Counted from the stretch's first letter, positions 43,540-53,809 are shown. The stretch: 64,000 bases of DNA from Rhodobacterales bacterium HKCCA1288 (GCA_015693905.1 CP065161.1:1488001-1552000), one strand, 5' to 3'. Notes: a model not told the origin generated them from the letters alone. Numbers and translations are program-made.

Positions 43540-45060
43540 ATGGAAAAGCGGCCTGTTCAGCTTGTTTGGTTCAAACGTGATTTGCGCGTTACAGATCATG
43601 CCTGCCTCGCCTCTGCGGCAGCGCGCGGGCCTGTTTTGCCCCTCTATATCATTGAGCCTGATTTCTGGGCCGAGCCCGATGCAAGCGCGCGACATTGGAC
43701 GTTTCTGCGGCAATCCTTGGGAGAGTTGCGGGAGGCATTGGCGCGCTTGGGTCAGCCGCTTGTGATCCTTCGCGGGGATGCCGTTGCGGTGCTCGAAGAA
43801 ATCGCAACTGCGCACACAATTGCCGCGCTGTGGTCGCATCAAGAAACGGGCAATGATTGGACATATGCGCGTGACAAACGGGTTGCGGCATGGTGCAAAT
43901 CGAAATCCATCCCATGGCACGAACCGCGCCAATTCGGTGTCATCCGAAACTTACCCTCGCGCAACGGATGGGCGGAGGAATGGGACAAACAGATGTCACA
44001 TCCCTGCCATGCAACCCCGCATCTTGAACCCATTTGCGAGGCACCCAGTTTCGATTTACCTAAGCCCGCGGATCTCGGCCTTGCGCCCGATGGCGGGGAT
44101 CACCTGCAGATTGGCGGATCAATGGCAGCACGCGCGCTGCTCCATAGTTTTCTTACTGAACGCGGCGCGCCCTATCGCGCGGCAATGTCTAGCCCGCTTT
44201 TGGGTGCTGATGCCTGCTCGCGCCTATCGCCGCATCTGACATTCGGCACAATCTCGCTCCGCGAGGTGGCACAAGCCGCCGCCCGGCGCGCAGGCACCCT
44301 ACCCAAAGGGCCGAGCCACAAAGACTGGCGCGGATCCCTGCGCGCCTTTCAATCCCGCCTTTATTGGCACTGCCATTTCATCCAAAAACTTGAAGACGAA
44401 CCACGGATCGAATGGGAGAATATGCACCCCGCCTATGATGGTCTGCGCGATGATCCACAGGGGCATCCATGGTTTGAAGCGTGGAAAGAGGGGCAAACGG
44501 GGCTGCCGTTTCTGGACGCCTGTATGCGGTCGCTGCATCACACGGGATGGCTGAATTTTCGCATGCGCGCGATGGTGATGGCCGTTGCCAGTTATCACAT
44601 GTGGTTCCATTGGCGCGAAACGGGCCTGCATCTGGCGCGGATGTTCACCGATTATGAGCCTGGAATTCATTGGTCACAGGTGCAGATGCAATCTGGCACA
44701 ACGGGCATCAACACGATCCGCGTCTATAACCCAATCAAGCAAGGGTTGGATCAAGACCCCGATGGGGTGTTCATCCGCCGTTGGGTGCCTGAAATTGCAC
44801 AGCTCTCAGGGGATGCCCTGCACCGCCCGTGGGTGCATCCTGACGCGCATGGCATTTTGGGACGAACCTACCCCAACCCCATCTTTGATCCGGCGGCGCG
44901 CGCCAAATGGGCCAAAGATCAGATTTGGGCCAAGCGCCGTGCGCCCGATCACAAGGCGGGCGCGGTTGCAGTTCTCACCCGCCATGGCAGCCGCAAATCC
45001 CCCCGCAAGACAAAACGTGCCGCCAAACACCCAACGGAACAATTGTCCCTGTTTGATTAG
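43540..45060 (+). CDS. Cryptochrome/DNA photolyase family protein
   Basis: This 506-residue protein has an N-terminal antenna-binding domain (VQLVWFKRDLRVTDHACLA) and a C-terminal FAD domain with SRLSPHLTFGTIS, LPFLDACMRSLHHTGWLNFRMRAM and DYEPGIHWSQVQMQSGTTG. The N-terminal layout and FAD motif place it in the photolyase/cryptochrome family; repair of cyclobutane dimers is likely, though a signalling role is not excluded. Starts at 43540 or 43516 lack clear ribosome-binding sites. The C-terminal tail is basic. Confidence 0.88.
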   Translation: MEKRPVQLVWFKRDLRVTDHACLASAAARGPVLPLYIIEPDFWAEPDASARHWTFLRQSLGELREALARLGQPLVILRGDAVAVLEEIATAHTIAALWSHQETGNDWTYARDKRVAAWCKSKSIPWHEPRQFGVIRNLPSRNGWAEEWDKQMSHPCHATPHLEPICEAPSFDLPKPADLGLAPDGGDHLQIGGSMAARALLHSFLTERGAPYRAAMSSPLLGADACSRLSPHLTFGTISLREVAQAAARRAGTLPKGPSHKDWRGSLRAFQSRLYWHCHFIQKLEDEPRIEWENMHPAYDGLRDDPQGHPWFEAWKEGQTGLPFLDACMRSLHHTGWLNFRMRAMVMAVASYHMWFHWRETGLHLARMFTDYEPGIHWSQVQMQSGTTGINTIRVYNPIKQGLDQDPDGVFIRRWVPEIAQLSGDALHRPWVHPDAHGILGRTYPNPIFDPAARAKWAKDQIWAKRRAPDHKAGAVAVLTRHGSRKSPRKTKRAAKHPTEQLSLFD

Positions 45061-45061
45061 C

Positions 45062-46645
45062 CTATTCTGCGGCCATCTGCGTTGCGGCGCTTTGCATCCA
45101 TGCATCAAGGGCCGCTATTTGTGATGGGTCTAGCCGCAGCCCCAACTTGCTGCGCCGCCAAACCACATCTTCGGCTGTTTGCGCGAATTCGTGTTTCATA
45201 AGCCAACGCACCTCTGCCTCGGTCAAAGTTGCGCCGAAATCGTGACCGAGATCCTCTGATGTTTGAGCCCCCGCCAGTATCGCCCAAGCATCCCGCCCAT
45301 AGGCGCGAATGAGGCGCGTGGCCCATTTGGGCGTAAGAAACGGATAATCCGCCACAAGGCTTGCAATCAACCGATCCACATCCCCCACCTCGAAATCGCC
45401 ACCTGGCAAGGCCACCCCCGCCGTCCACGGCCCGCGCGCGGATTTCGTGAACTCTGCAATTTTCTCAAGCGCGGATTCCGCCAAGCGGCGATAGGTGGTG
45501 ATCTTGCCGCCAAAAATATTCAGCAAGGGCGCATCCCCATCCCCTTCAAGGATCAGCGTATAATCCCGCGTAGCGGCAGATGCCGATTGCGCCCCGTCAT
45601 CATAGAGCGGCCGCAAACCAGAATAAGACCACACGATATCCTCGGCAGTAACAGCCGTGCTGAAATAGTTATTCACAAAGGACAGCATATAATCCCGCTC
45701 CTCGATGCTGCATTCGGGGCGGGTATCGGGGTCGCGGTGATCTTTGTCGGTCGTCCCGATTAAGGTGAAATCCCGCTCATAAGGAATGGCGAAACATATG
45801 CGCCCGTCCTCACCCTGAAAGAAGTAGCATTTCTCATGGTCATAAAGACGCTTGGTCACAATATGGCTGCCCCGCACGAGACGCACGCCGCCTTTGCTGT
45901 TTTGACCGATCTTCTGGCCGATCACATCGCTGACCCATGGCCCTGCGGCATTGATCAAAATCCGCGCCTGATGGTGATGGGTTTGCCCATCGCGGGTCTG
46001 GGTGCTGATCTTCCAAATGCCATTCTCCCGCTTGGCGGTCACCACCTTGTGACGCGGCAAGATCACCGCGCCACGCTCAGCCGCATCGCGGGCATTCAGC
46101 GCCACAAGACGGCTGTCTTCCACCCAACAATCTGAATATTCATAGGCCTTGGAAAATTTACGGTGCAGCGCCGCCCCCTCAGGGCCTTTGCGCAAATCCA
46201 CCACCGAGGTTCCAGGCAATATCTTCCGCCCGCCCAAGTGGTCATAAAGAAACAGTCCCAATCGGATCAACCATTGCGGACGCCGCCCCGCCATCCACGG
46301 CATAAGCCGCGCCAAAAGTCGTGATGTGGGGGTTTGGCTCTCAAAGCGCATATCTTTGTGATAGGGCAGCACAAACCGCATCGGCCAAGAAATATGCGGC
46401 ATGGCTTTGAGCAAAATTTCACGCTCAATCAGCGCCTCGCGCACCAAGCGAAACTCAAAATATTCTAGGTAGCGCAACCCACCATGAAACAGCTTGGTCG
46501 ATGCCGAAGACGTAGCCGAGGCCAGATCGTTCATTTCCGCCAAACGCACCGTTAAGCCGCGTCCCGCCGCATCGCGGGCAATGCCGCAACCATTGATGCC
46601 ACCGCCGATGATGAAAAGATCGTCAATCTCGCTCGTCATATCCAT
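45062..46645 (-). CDS. glpD: Aerobic glycerol-3-phosphate dehydrogenase
   Basis: GlpD oxidises glycerol 3-phosphate to dihydroxyacetone phosphate and passes electrons to quinone at the membrane. The 527-residue protein has the FAD motif IIGGGINGCGIARDAAGRG (about 11-29), SSASTKLFHGGLRYLE, and the substrate-site blocks PYERDFTLIGTTD and NIFGGKITTYRRLAE. A C-terminal helical domain follows. The start at 46645 follows AAAGG. It is divergent from glpR, and with glpK it completes glycerol breakdown; no glycerol transporter is in the window. Confidence 0.96.
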   Translation of the reverse strand: MDMTSEIDDLFIIGGGINGCGIARDAAGRGLTVRLAEMNDLASATSSASTKLFHGGLRYLEYFEFRLVREALIEREILLKAMPHISWPMRFVLPYHKDMRFESQTPTSRLLARLMPWMAGRRPQWLIRLGLFLYDHLGGRKILPGTSVVDLRKGPEGAALHRKFSKAYEYSDCWVEDSRLVALNARDAAERGAVILPRHKVVTAKRENGIWKISTQTRDGQTHHHQARILINAAGPWVSDVIGQKIGQNSKGGVRLVRGSHIVTKRLYDHEKCYFFQGEDGRICFAIPYERDFTLIGTTDKDHRDPDTRPECSIEERDYMLSFVNNYFSTAVTAEDIVWSYSGLRPLYDDGAQSASAATRDYTLILEGDGDAPLLNIFGGKITTYRRLAESALEKIAEFTKSARGPWTAGVALPGGDFEVGDVDRLIASLVADYPFLTPKWATRLIRAYGRDAWAILAGAQTSEDLGHDFGATLTEAEVRWLMKHEFAQTAEDVVWRRSKLGLRLDPSQIAALDAWMQSAATQMAAE

Positions 46646-46829
46646 TGCGCCTTTCTTGCGGGCCTCATTCCACCGAAACCTAACGCCGCTATGACACAAA
46701 CGAACACAAACGAAAATAATAATCTTCAAAATTATTCATTTTTGACGTCATTCGAAGAATTGACCCCCGATTTTAAGCCATCTAAGGTCTGTTAACCGCG
46801 CAAATGCGCGAAAAGGAAAAGGAACGCGC
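46646..46829. promoter_or_regulatory. glpD-glpR divergent control region with GlpR-type direct repeats
   Basis: ACACAAACGA occurs twice in direct tandem (46694-46713). Each copy contains AAACGA, like DeoR/GlpR-family operators (AAACGAAA/TTTCGTTT). A palindrome AATAAT/ATTATT follows. A possible glpR promoter is TTGACC (46760-46765) with TAAGGT 17 bp later. GlpR is the likely ligand. Confidence 0.5.
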
Positions 46830-47609
46830 ATGTCGCAAAGCTTTCGCTGGCCAGAGATTCTCGATATCGCGCGGCGCGAGGGGAAAGTGAGTGTCGAAGG
46901 ACTGGCCGCGCATTTTGGCGTGACCACCCAAACCATCCGCCGCGACCTTAGCGATCTTGCCGATGCGGGAAAATTAGAGCGCGTCCATGGCGGCGCGATC
47001 CTGCCATCGAGCGTATCAAATATCGGCTATGAAATGCGGCGCGGGTTATACGCTGAAGAAAAGGCACGCATTGCGGCAGCTTGTGCGGCCCAAATACCCG
47101 ATGACATTTCGCTCTTCCTCAATATCGGCACCACGACAGAAGCCGTTGCGCAAAATTTGCTGCATCACAAGAATCTCTTGGTGGTCACAAATAACATCAA
47201 TGTCGCGACTATCCTTGCCGCCAATCCTAATTGCGAGATCATCCTTGCGGGCGGGCAATTGCGCCGCGCCGATGGGGGGCTGATCGGCAAGCTGACCTCG
47301 GATGCGGTGGCACAGTTCAAATTTGACCTTGCGGTCATAGGATGCTCAGCCATTGATGCGGAAGGGGATATGTTGGATTTCGACATCCAAGAGGTGGGGG
47401 TCAGCCAGACAATCATCTCACAATCGCGGCGCGTGTTTTTGGTGGCCGACCGCTCAAAATTTACGCGCAGCGCGCCTGCAAAAATCGCTGCACTTTCGCA
47501 AATTGATGCGCTGTTTACAGATCATCCGCTTGACGCCCCATTGGCCGCACGTTGCCGTGATTGGGGGCTTGCAACACATATAATCCCATACAGTTCGACA
47601 GGGGCCTAA
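46830..47609 (+). CDS. glpR: DeoR/GlpR-family transcriptional repressor
   Basis: This 259-residue protein has the DeoR-type N-terminal HTH (ARREGKVSVEGLAAHFGVTTQTIRRDLSDLADAG, about residues 14-47). Its sugar-phosphate-sensing domain includes LNIGTTTEAVAQNL and VTNNINVATIL. In the glp setting the inducer is expected to be glycerol 3-phosphate. It is divergent from glpD and 3 bp upstream of glpK, so it probably controls both units through the direct repeats between glpD and glpR. Confidence 0.92.
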   Translation: MSQSFRWPEILDIARREGKVSVEGLAAHFGVTTQTIRRDLSDLADAGKLERVHGGAILPSSVSNIGYEMRRGLYAEEKARIAAACAAQIPDDISLFLNIGTTTEAVAQNLLHHKNLLVVTNNINVATILAANPNCEIILAGGQLRRADGGLIGKLTSDAVAQFKFDLAVIGCSAIDAEGDMLDFDIQEVGVSQTIISQSRRVFLVADRSKFTRSAPAKIAALSQIDALFTDHPLDAPLAARCRDWGLATHIIPYSSTGA

Positions 47610-47612
47610 ACC

Positions 47613-49109
47613 ATGACCCATATTCTTGCAATTGACCAAGGCACCACCTCGACCCGCGCGATTGTTTACGATGCAGGGTTTGATGCCCTTGCACAGGCAC
47701 AAGAGGAGTTTACCCAACACTACCCGCGCTCGGGCTGGGTCGAGCATGACCCGATGGATTTGTGGCAGACCACGCAAAATTGCATCACATCCGCGTTGCG
47801 CGATGCCGCGACACCCGCAACGGCGATTGCGGCCATCGGCATCACCAATCAACGTGAAACCGTGCTTCTGTGGGATCGCAAAACGGGCGCGCCTTTGCAC
47901 AATGCCATCGTTTGGCAAGACCGCCGCACAGCGGATCGCTGCGCAACTTTGCGTGCCGCAGGGCATGAAGAGATGATCACCGCCAAAACAGGACTTGTGC
48001 TTGATCCATATTTCTCAGCCAGCAAATTGGCATGGATGTTAGATGAAATCCCAGATGCCCGCAGACGCGCCGAGGCGGGCGAATTGGCCTTTGGCACAGT
48101 GGACACTTGGCTGATTTGGCATCTGACGGGGGGCGCGGCCCATGTGACCGATGTGACCAATGCCGCGCGCACGATGCTGTTCGACATCCACAGCCTTGAG
48201 TGGTGCGAAGATATCCTTTCGCTTTTTGACATACCCCGCGCAGTTCTGCCGAATGTTCTCGATTGTGACGCGCATTTCGGGACAACCGCAATGGATGTCA
48301 TCGGCGCAGAAATTCCGATCCGCGCCGTTGCGGGTGACCAACAGGCTGCAACAATTGGCCAAGCCTGTTTTGACAAAGGCATGGCCAAAGTCACTTATGG
48401 CACTGGGTGCTTTGCGCTGATGAACACAGGCACAACTGCTGTCCCTTCGAAGAATAAACTTTTGACCACCATCGCTTATCGCATGGAGGGGCAAACGGCC
48501 TATGCGCTAGAGGGCTCCATCTATATTGCGGGCGCGGTGGTGCAGTGGTTGCGCGATGGGTTGGGCATCATCGCCTCGGCGGCAGAGACACAAGACATGG
48601 CCAAAGCCGCAGATCAAGGCCAAGCCATCACGCTTGTGCCCGCTTTTACGGGTTTGGCCGCACCCTATTGGAATTCCGAATGCCGTGGGGCCGTTTTCGG
48701 TCTATCGCGCAACACAGGGCCGAATGAATTGGCGCGCGCCGCGCTTCAATCTGTGGGCTTACAAACCCGTGATCTGATGGAGGCTATGGCCGCCGATATG
48801 GCAGCTTCGCAAACGGGCCAAACGGTGCTGCGGGTGGATGGTGGCATGAGCGCGTCAGATTATACCCTGCAATATGTGGCCGATATCCTGAATGCGCCGG
48901 TCGACCGCCCCACGCACCTTGAGACGACTGCCCGCGGCGTTGCGTGGTTGGCAGGCTATAAGGCAGGCCTTTACCCAGACCAAGCAGGCTTCAGAAAAAC
49001 TTGGGCCATAGATCGTCAATTCGCCCCCAAGATGGATGCAGATACCCGCGCTTCAGATTATGCGCGTTGGCAAAGGGCGGTTGCTGCGACCATCGCGGCA
49101 GGGGCTTAA
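47613..49109 (+). CDS. glpK: Glycerol kinase
   Basis: GlpK phosphorylates glycerol. The 498-residue FGGY kinase begins [17 protein letters not shown] and has [14 protein letters not shown], the FGGY family segment [27 protein letters not shown], and a C-terminal [21 protein letters not shown]. It is 3 bp after glpR, with no terminator between them. Confidence 0.97.
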   Translation: MTHILAIDQGTTSTRAIVYDAGFDALAQAQEEFTQHYPRSGWVEHDPMDLWQTTQNCITSALRDAATPATAIAAIGITNQRETVLLWDRKTGAPLHNAIVWQDRRTADRCATLRAAGHEEMITAKTGLVLDPYFSASKLAWMLDEIPDARRRAEAGELAFGTVDTWLIWHLTGGAAHVTDVTNAARTMLFDIHSLEWCEDILSLFDIPRAVLPNVLDCDAHFGTTAMDVIGAEIPIRAVAGDQQAATIGQACFDKGMAKVTYGTGCFALMNTGTTAVPSKNKLLTTIAYRMEGQTAYALEGSIYIAGAVVQWLRDGLGIIASAAETQDMAKAADQGQAITLVPAFTGLAAPYWNSECRGAVFGLSRNTGPNELARAALQSVGLQTRDLMEAMAADMAASQTGQTVLRVDGGMSASDYTLQYVADILNAPVDRPTHLETTARGVAWLAGYKAGLYPDQAGFRKTWAIDRQFAPKMDADTRASDYARWQRAVAATIAAGA

Positions 49110-49219
49110 CACCAGACTTGCAACAATGATTGCGGAATTCTTTATTTTGCATTTTTTGTTGATTGAGTCCTGAAACTCAGATAGCCCTAACCCGTGTATC
49201 GGTGGGAGGGTTTTTGAAG

Positions 49220-50650
49220 ATGTATGCTGATTTCGGTCTTTTTATTGATGGGGCATGGGTCAAGTCTGGCCAACAAAGCGATGTGATCTCGCCCGTCACC
49301 GAAACCCCTCTCGGTCGGGTCTACACGGCCGCCGCAACAGATACCGCGCGCGCCATCGATGCGGCGGATAAGGCCCGCGCCGCGCTTTTGGACATGGGGG
49401 GATTTGGGCGCGCAGATGCCTTGCACAAAGCAGCCGATGCCATGGCAAACCGCGCCGAAGAGGCTGCGCAAATGATCTCTCGCGAGACAGGCAAACCATT
49501 GGCACAATCGCGCCGCGAATGGGTTTTGGCCGTGGATCAATTCCGTTGGTATGCCGAAGAGGCCCGCCGCATTTATGGCAGGATCATCGCCTCACGCGTC
49601 CCCAATGGTCGCTTCGAAGTGACCAAAGACCCCGTGGGAATTGCCGCAGCTTTCACTGCATGGAATTTTCCCGCCTCACTCCCTGCGCGCAAACTGGCCC
49701 CTGCTTTGGCCGCGGGATGCCCCGTGATCTTGCGCCCCTCCTCCCAAACACCTGGGGTTGCGATGATCATGATTGACTGTTTGCGTGCAGGGGGATGGCC
49801 CGATGGCGCAATCAATCTGGTCGTAGGCGCAACGGCCGACACATATGCGCCCATCATGAAAGCCCCGCGTGTGCGCAAAGTCTCTCTCACGGGTTCGACA
49901 CGCGTGGGCCAAGAGATGCTGCGCGATGCGGCAGAGACGGTGAAAAAAGTTTCGATGGAATTGGGCGGCAATGCCCCGCTTATCATTTATGATGATGCGG
50001 ATTTGGCAACAGCCCTCGACATGGCCGTCCCCACGAAATTCGCCAATGCGGGACAGGTCTGCGTCACGCCAGATCGCTTTTTCGTACATGAAAGCCTGCA
50101 TGATGCCTTCATAACTGAATTCACGAAACGGGCTGATGCTTTGACGCTTGGCGATGGCTTGGACGAGAAAAGTGAAATGGGGCCGTTGATCAATGCCCGC
50201 CGCCTCGCTGAGATCACCGCGATTGTCGAGGAGGCGGTGCAAGACGGCGCCACCTTGCACTGTGGTGGCGTGCGGGACAGTGGGCATAACTCGGGCTATT
50301 TCTATCGCCCAACGGTTCTTAGTAATGTCACCGACCAGATGCGCGTCTTTTCGGAAGAAAACTTTGGCCCAATTGCCGCCATCACCAGCTTCCGTGATGA
50401 AGACGAGGTGTTGGCCCGCGCCAATGCCTCATCCATGGGTCTGTCCGCCTATGCGTTCACCCGCGATCCCGCCCGCGCCAAGCGCACAGTTGCAGCCCTG
50501 CATGCGGGCATGGTCGGGATCAACAGTTTCGCCCTGGCCGCAAGTGAAGCGCCCTTTGGCGGCACGAATTTCTCTGGCTTGGGTCGTGAAGGCGGCAGCG
50601 AAGGAATCGAGGATTACCTCGATACAAAATTGGCGCAGATTGTGTTTTAG
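49220..50650 (+). CDS. NAD-dependent succinate-semialdehyde dehydrogenase-type aldehyde dehydrogenase
   Basis: This 476-residue aldehyde dehydrogenase has both catalytic residues: Glu in SMELGGNAP and Cys in FANAGQVCVTPDR. It also has the SSADH-like N-terminal pattern SRETGKPLAQ and FRWYAEEARRIYG. The start at 49220 follows GGGAGG and gives the usual MYADFGLFIDGAW opening; an upstream frame to 49163 was rejected. It is about 110 bp after glpK and probably has its own promoter. Its stop overlaps that of lysR by 4 bp. It is a paralogue of the partial gene at 1-446. Confidence 0.92.
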   Translation: MYADFGLFIDGAWVKSGQQSDVISPVTETPLGRVYTAAATDTARAIDAADKARAALLDMGGFGRADALHKAADAMANRAEEAAQMISRETGKPLAQSRREWVLAVDQFRWYAEEARRIYGRIIASRVPNGRFEVTKDPVGIAAAFTAWNFPASLPARKLAPALAAGCPVILRPSSQTPGVAMIMIDCLRAGGWPDGAINLVVGATADTYAPIMKAPRVRKVSLTGSTRVGQEMLRDAAETVKKVSMELGGNAPLIIYDDADLATALDMAVPTKFANAGQVCVTPDRFFVHESLHDAFITEFTKRADALTLGDGLDEKSEMGPLINARRLAEITAIVEEAVQDGATLHCGGVRDSGHNSGYFYRPTVLSNVTDQMRVFSEENFGPIAAITSFRDEDEVLARANASSMGLSAYAFTRDPARAKRTVAALHAGMVGINSFALAASEAPFGGTNFSGLGREGGSEGIEDYLDTKLAQIVF

Positions 50651-51540
50651 GTCGCCCGTGCAACCTTAAGCAACTCGGCCAAATGCGGATTTGGGAAGCG
50701 GCGCGCACGGGTCACCGCAAAAAAGCTTTCGGTGATGCCCTCTAGCCGCTTTACCTCAACCAATCGGCCCGAAGCCAATTCATCGCGCGCAACAATGGGC
50801 GGGATCACGCCAAGCCCTGCATCTTCGCGCACCAATAGACGCAACATGGCCATATCATCCGCTTCTGCGGCAATAATCGGGGTGACCCCAAGTCGTGCCG
50901 CCAAAGCATCAAACCCCGCACGAATTGCGGTTTGCGGGCTTGGCAGGATCAATGGCATGTCCCGCAGCAGCGCGCCCAAATCATCGCCCCGCCCCGTGAT
51001 ACGAGCAGCGATACGTGCAGGCGCTGCGATAAGGCTGACAGGTTGTTCATCTATCGCATGGATCAGCCAAGGCGTCTGCGCATCGCGCGCGGGCGCAAGA
51101 TTTGTCAGCACCACATCCAAGGACAGATCTTCAAGGCCCCGCAAAAGATCATCTTGAACACCAGATTGCACACTGACCTCTAGATCGGGGGTGTTCAACA
51201 GCGGCTTTAGAAACTGCATTTGAAAGTTGCGCGAGAGGGTCGCCAAGGCGCCAACCCGCACTCGACTGCGCGCGCGACCCGCCTCGCCCAATATGGCCGT
51301 CAGGTCAGAGGCGGTACGAAAAATCGTATCGGCGTGATCCAACGCGATGCGGCCTGCTTCGGTCAGGATCAAACCGCGCCCGCGCCGCTCGAATAAATCA
51401 TGTCCAAGTGAGGCTTCAAGCGCACGCAATTGGGTCGAGACAGCAGATTGCGATATGTTCAACCGCGCGGCAGCCCCCGTCAACGTGCCATCTTGGGCGA
51501 TGGCATGGAACAGATGCAGGTGATGTAGGTTTAATCGCAT
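50647..51540 (-). CDS. LysR-family transcriptional regulator
   Basis: This 297-residue protein has the LysR N-terminal HTH (GTLTGAAARLNISQSAVSTQLRALEASLGHDLFERRGRG) and a two-lobed effector-binding domain. The N-terminal sequence resembles NhaR-type members, which control sodium-linked transport. It is divergent from the SbtA-type sodium/bicarbonate transporter gene, its likely target, with a 15-bp palindrome between them. The start at 51540 gives the standard MRLNLHHLHLF opening. Confidence 0.88.
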   Translation of the reverse strand: MRLNLHHLHLFHAIAQDGTLTGAAARLNISQSAVSTQLRALEASLGHDLFERRGRGLILTEAGRIALDHADTIFRTASDLTAILGEAGRARSRVRVGALATLSRNFQMQFLKPLLNTPDLEVSVQSGVQDDLLRGLEDLSLDVVLTNLAPARDAQTPWLIHAIDEQPVSLIAAPARIAARITGRGDDLGALLRDMPLILPSPQTAIRAGFDALAARLGVTPIIAAEADDMAMLRLLVREDAGLGVIPPIVARDELASGRLVEVKRLEGITESFFAVTRARRFPNPHLAELLKVARAT

Positions 51541-51557
51541 AATGGCACCCCCCATAA

Positions 51558-51572
51558 TTCTATAAAATAGAA
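51558..51572. promoter_or_regulatory. LysR-box-like palindrome between lysR and sbtA
   Basis: TTCTATAAAATAGAA (51558-51572) is a 6-3-6 palindrome. It lies 18-32 bp upstream of the lysR start and about 80 bp upstream of sbtA, in an AT-rich divergent gap, the usual place for a LysR-type recognition site. Confidence 0.5.
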
Positions 51573-51651
51573 CAAAAACAAAGAAAACATATATTTGATA
51601 TAATTCAGTATTTGCGCGACACCCGCACCACCAAACGAAGGGGTGAGAGCC

Positions 51652-52728
51652 ATGGATATTATCATTAACATCTTGATGACGATGCTTGAGCAGCTACAGA
51701 AACCAACGCTTGCCTTTTTGATCGGCGGCATGGTCTTGGCGGCAGCCTCAAGCAAATTTGAAATGCCCGAACCAATCTACAAGCTGATCGTTATGCTTCT
51801 CTTGCTCAAGGTCGGCCTCTCAAGCGGCATGGAGATTGCGCAATCCAATCTGATCGAGCTTGCCGTGCCCGCGCTGATGGCAACGGTTGCAGGTATTGCG
51901 ATTGTGCTGTTGGGGCGGGTGACGCTGCGGAAATTACACGGGGTCACCGACATGGATGCGATGGCGACAGCGGGGCTGTTTGGGGCCGTTTCCGCCTCGA
52001 CCTTGGCTGCAGGCATGGCCATGCTAGAAGCCGAAGGTGTCACCTATGAGGGCTATATTGGCGCGCTCTATCCGTTCATGGATGTCGCCGCTTTGATCAC
52101 CGCAATTCTCGTGGCACGGATGGCCGCCGCCCGCAAAGAGGCGGGCATGACCATAAACGGCGGCGCGATGGCCTTAGGGGGCGGCACAAGAAAAGCGGGG
52201 CTTCTTAGTGGAGGGGATGGCCCAGAGGCAGGCGCAATCGCCAAGGCAATATTACTGGACACGCTGCGCAGCCCTGCCATCTCTGCCCTTCTTTTGGGGT
52301 TGGCCATTGGTCTTTTTGCAAAGCCCGATGCGATCTACCAAGAATTCTACAAACCGCTGTTTCATGGCCTTCTGTCTCTCTTGATGCTTGTGATGGGCAT
52401 GGAGGCTTGGGCGCGGCTGTCCGAATTGCGCAAGGTGGCTCATGCCTATCTGCTTTATGGTCTGTGCGCGCCCTTTGTGCATGGTGCAATCGGGCTTGGA
52501 CTTGGGTTGGTGGCGCATAACCTCATGGGCTTTTCTGAGGGCGGAATGGTGCTTCTGGCGGTGATGGCCGCATCGAGTTCCGACATATCTGGCCCGCCCA
52601 CATTGCGCGGCGCTTTGCCCGAAGCCAATCCTTCGGCCTATATCGGCACATCAACGGGGATCGGGACACCGATTGCGCTTCTTTCCATCCCGCTTTGGAT
52701 GGCCGCCGCCAATTATCTGGTCGGCTGA
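51652..52728 (+). CDS. sbtA: SbtA-type sodium-dependent bicarbonate transporter
   Basis: This 358-residue membrane protein has about ten helices and the SbtA-family signature FGAVSASTLAAGMAMLEAEG followed by YEGYIGALYPFMDVAAL, with the second repeat MAASSSDISGPPTLRGALPEANPSAYIG. SbtA proteins take up bicarbonate with sodium. AGGGGTGA precedes the start. The SbtB-type PII partner gene is not next to it. Transport of another anion cannot be excluded in a heterotroph. Confidence 0.85.
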   Translation: MDIIINILMTMLEQLQKPTLAFLIGGMVLAAASSKFEMPEPIYKLIVMLLLLKVGLSSGMEIAQSNLIELAVPALMATVAGIAIVLLGRVTLRKLHGVTDMDAMATAGLFGAVSASTLAAGMAMLEAEGVTYEGYIGALYPFMDVAALITAILVARMAAARKEAGMTINGGAMALGGGTRKAGLLSGGDGPEAGAIAKAILLDTLRSPAISALLLGLAIGLFAKPDAIYQEFYKPLFHGLLSLLMLVMGMEAWARLSELRKVAHAYLLYGLCAPFVHGAIGLGLGLVAHNLMGFSEGGMVLLAVMAASSSDISGPPTLRGALPEANPSAYIGTSTGIGTPIALLSIPLWMAAANYLVG

Positions 52729-52774
52729 CGAAAGACAGAAATGATCGGGCGGTGTGGTATCACGCCGCCTGATC

Positions 52775-53809
52775 TTATGGCTTCATCCGAACAATCAGCA
52801 GCGGCACGGCTACGCTTAAAATCAGGAGGCGCGCCACATGATGCGCTGCAACCAATGCAGGCTCAAGGCCTGTGCTGACCGCCAAGGCCGCCATGATCTC
52901 CACCCCACCCGGCGCAAAAGCCAAAAGCAGTGCCGCAGGCGGCAAGCCAATCAGTTCAGCCGCAATGATAGCGCCAAGTGCCGCCACCGCACAGGAGACG
53001 AGCGTTCCCACCGCCCCCGCCGCCAAGGCCCCAAACAGACCCTTGCGATCCAGCCCCCGAAATCGCGTGCCAATCAAGCAACCCATCACCATAAAGGCCA
53101 GTGAGGTCAGCCAGATCGGCAAATTGCCTGGGGTCAGGTTCGCCCCATGGCCAATGGCTGATGCGGCCATCGCGCCCAATAAAAGCGGCGCAGGTATCGA
53201 AATCCGTTTAAAGATAAGACCCAGAGCTAAGGCCGCCGCGAAAACAACCGCAGCCGCCAAAAGGCTGATGGCCCCGTGATCCACGACATAGGCCGTGCCT
53301 GTCATCCCCCAAAGCGAGATGAGCAAAGGCACACAGAGGGTTAGCAACAAAACCCGCGTGGCCTGCACCAAAGCCACCCGCGCCACATCTACGCCCATTG
53401 AGGTCGACAACCCAAGAACATAGCTGAGATGCCCAGGCGTGGCGGCGAGGGTCGCGGTCATCACATCATAGCCAAAACCGCGCATCAAGATGGCCCGCAG
53501 CGCAAAAATCAGCACAACCAAAGTGACCGCCAAAATGGCCAAGGATATTGGCCATGTCAGCGCAGTCTCGATCACCTCAGGTGTGACCGTGCTGCCAATC
53601 GAGACGCCAATCACCACGAACACCACATCGCGCAGGGGCAACGGGATTAAACTTTTCAACCCCAACATCGTGGCAACCGAAACAGCCGCAGCAGGCCCAG
53701 TCAGCATATAGGCAGGAAACCCAATCAGCCAAAAAAGCCCAGCCCCTGCCGCACCAAGCGCAAGCGTGGGCAGAGTTTCTTTGACAATGCGTTGAGCGGT
53801 CGGACGCAC
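52775..53809 (-). CDS. AbrB-family membrane protein
   Basis: This 344-residue protein is hydrophobic throughout, with about nine to eleven helices in two repeats (FWLIGFPAYMLTGPAAAV and the later ISIPAPLLLGAMAASAI). It ends with LAFAPGGVEIMAALAV. It matches the membrane family called AbrB or ammonia-monooxygenase-related, unrelated to the DNA-binding AbrB. The function is unsettled. The start is a GTG. It is the next gene after tctA on the same strand, separated from it by a terminator. Confidence 0.85.
   Translation of the reverse strand: MRPTAQRIVKETLPTLALGAAGAGLFWLIGFPAYMLTGPAAAVSVATMLGLKSLIPLPLRDVVFVVIGVSIGSTVTPEVIETALTWPISLAILAVTLVVLIFALRAILMRGFGYDVMTATLAATPGHLSYVLGLSTSMGVDVARVALVQATRVLLLTLCVPLLISLWGMTGTAYVVDHGAISLLAAAVVFAAALALGLIFKRISIPAPLLLGAMAASAIGHGANLTPGNLPIWLTSLAFMVMGCLIGTRFRGLDRKGLFGALAAGAVGTLVSCAVAALGAIIAAELIGLPPAALLLAFAPGGVEIMAALAVSTGLEPALVAAHHVARLLILSVAVPLLIVRMKP

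Noticed and set aside
46690-46715. Possible LexA box (GAAC-N7-GAAC) in the glpD-glpR gap
   Set aside because: Only one GAAC half-site is present; the exact 10-bp direct repeats with AAACGA fit a DeoR/GlpR operator better.
49160-49190. TGAGT/ACTCA inverted repeat between glpK and the aldehyde dehydrogenase
   Set aside because: Only 5 bp per arm with no partner feature; too short to support a terminator or operator.
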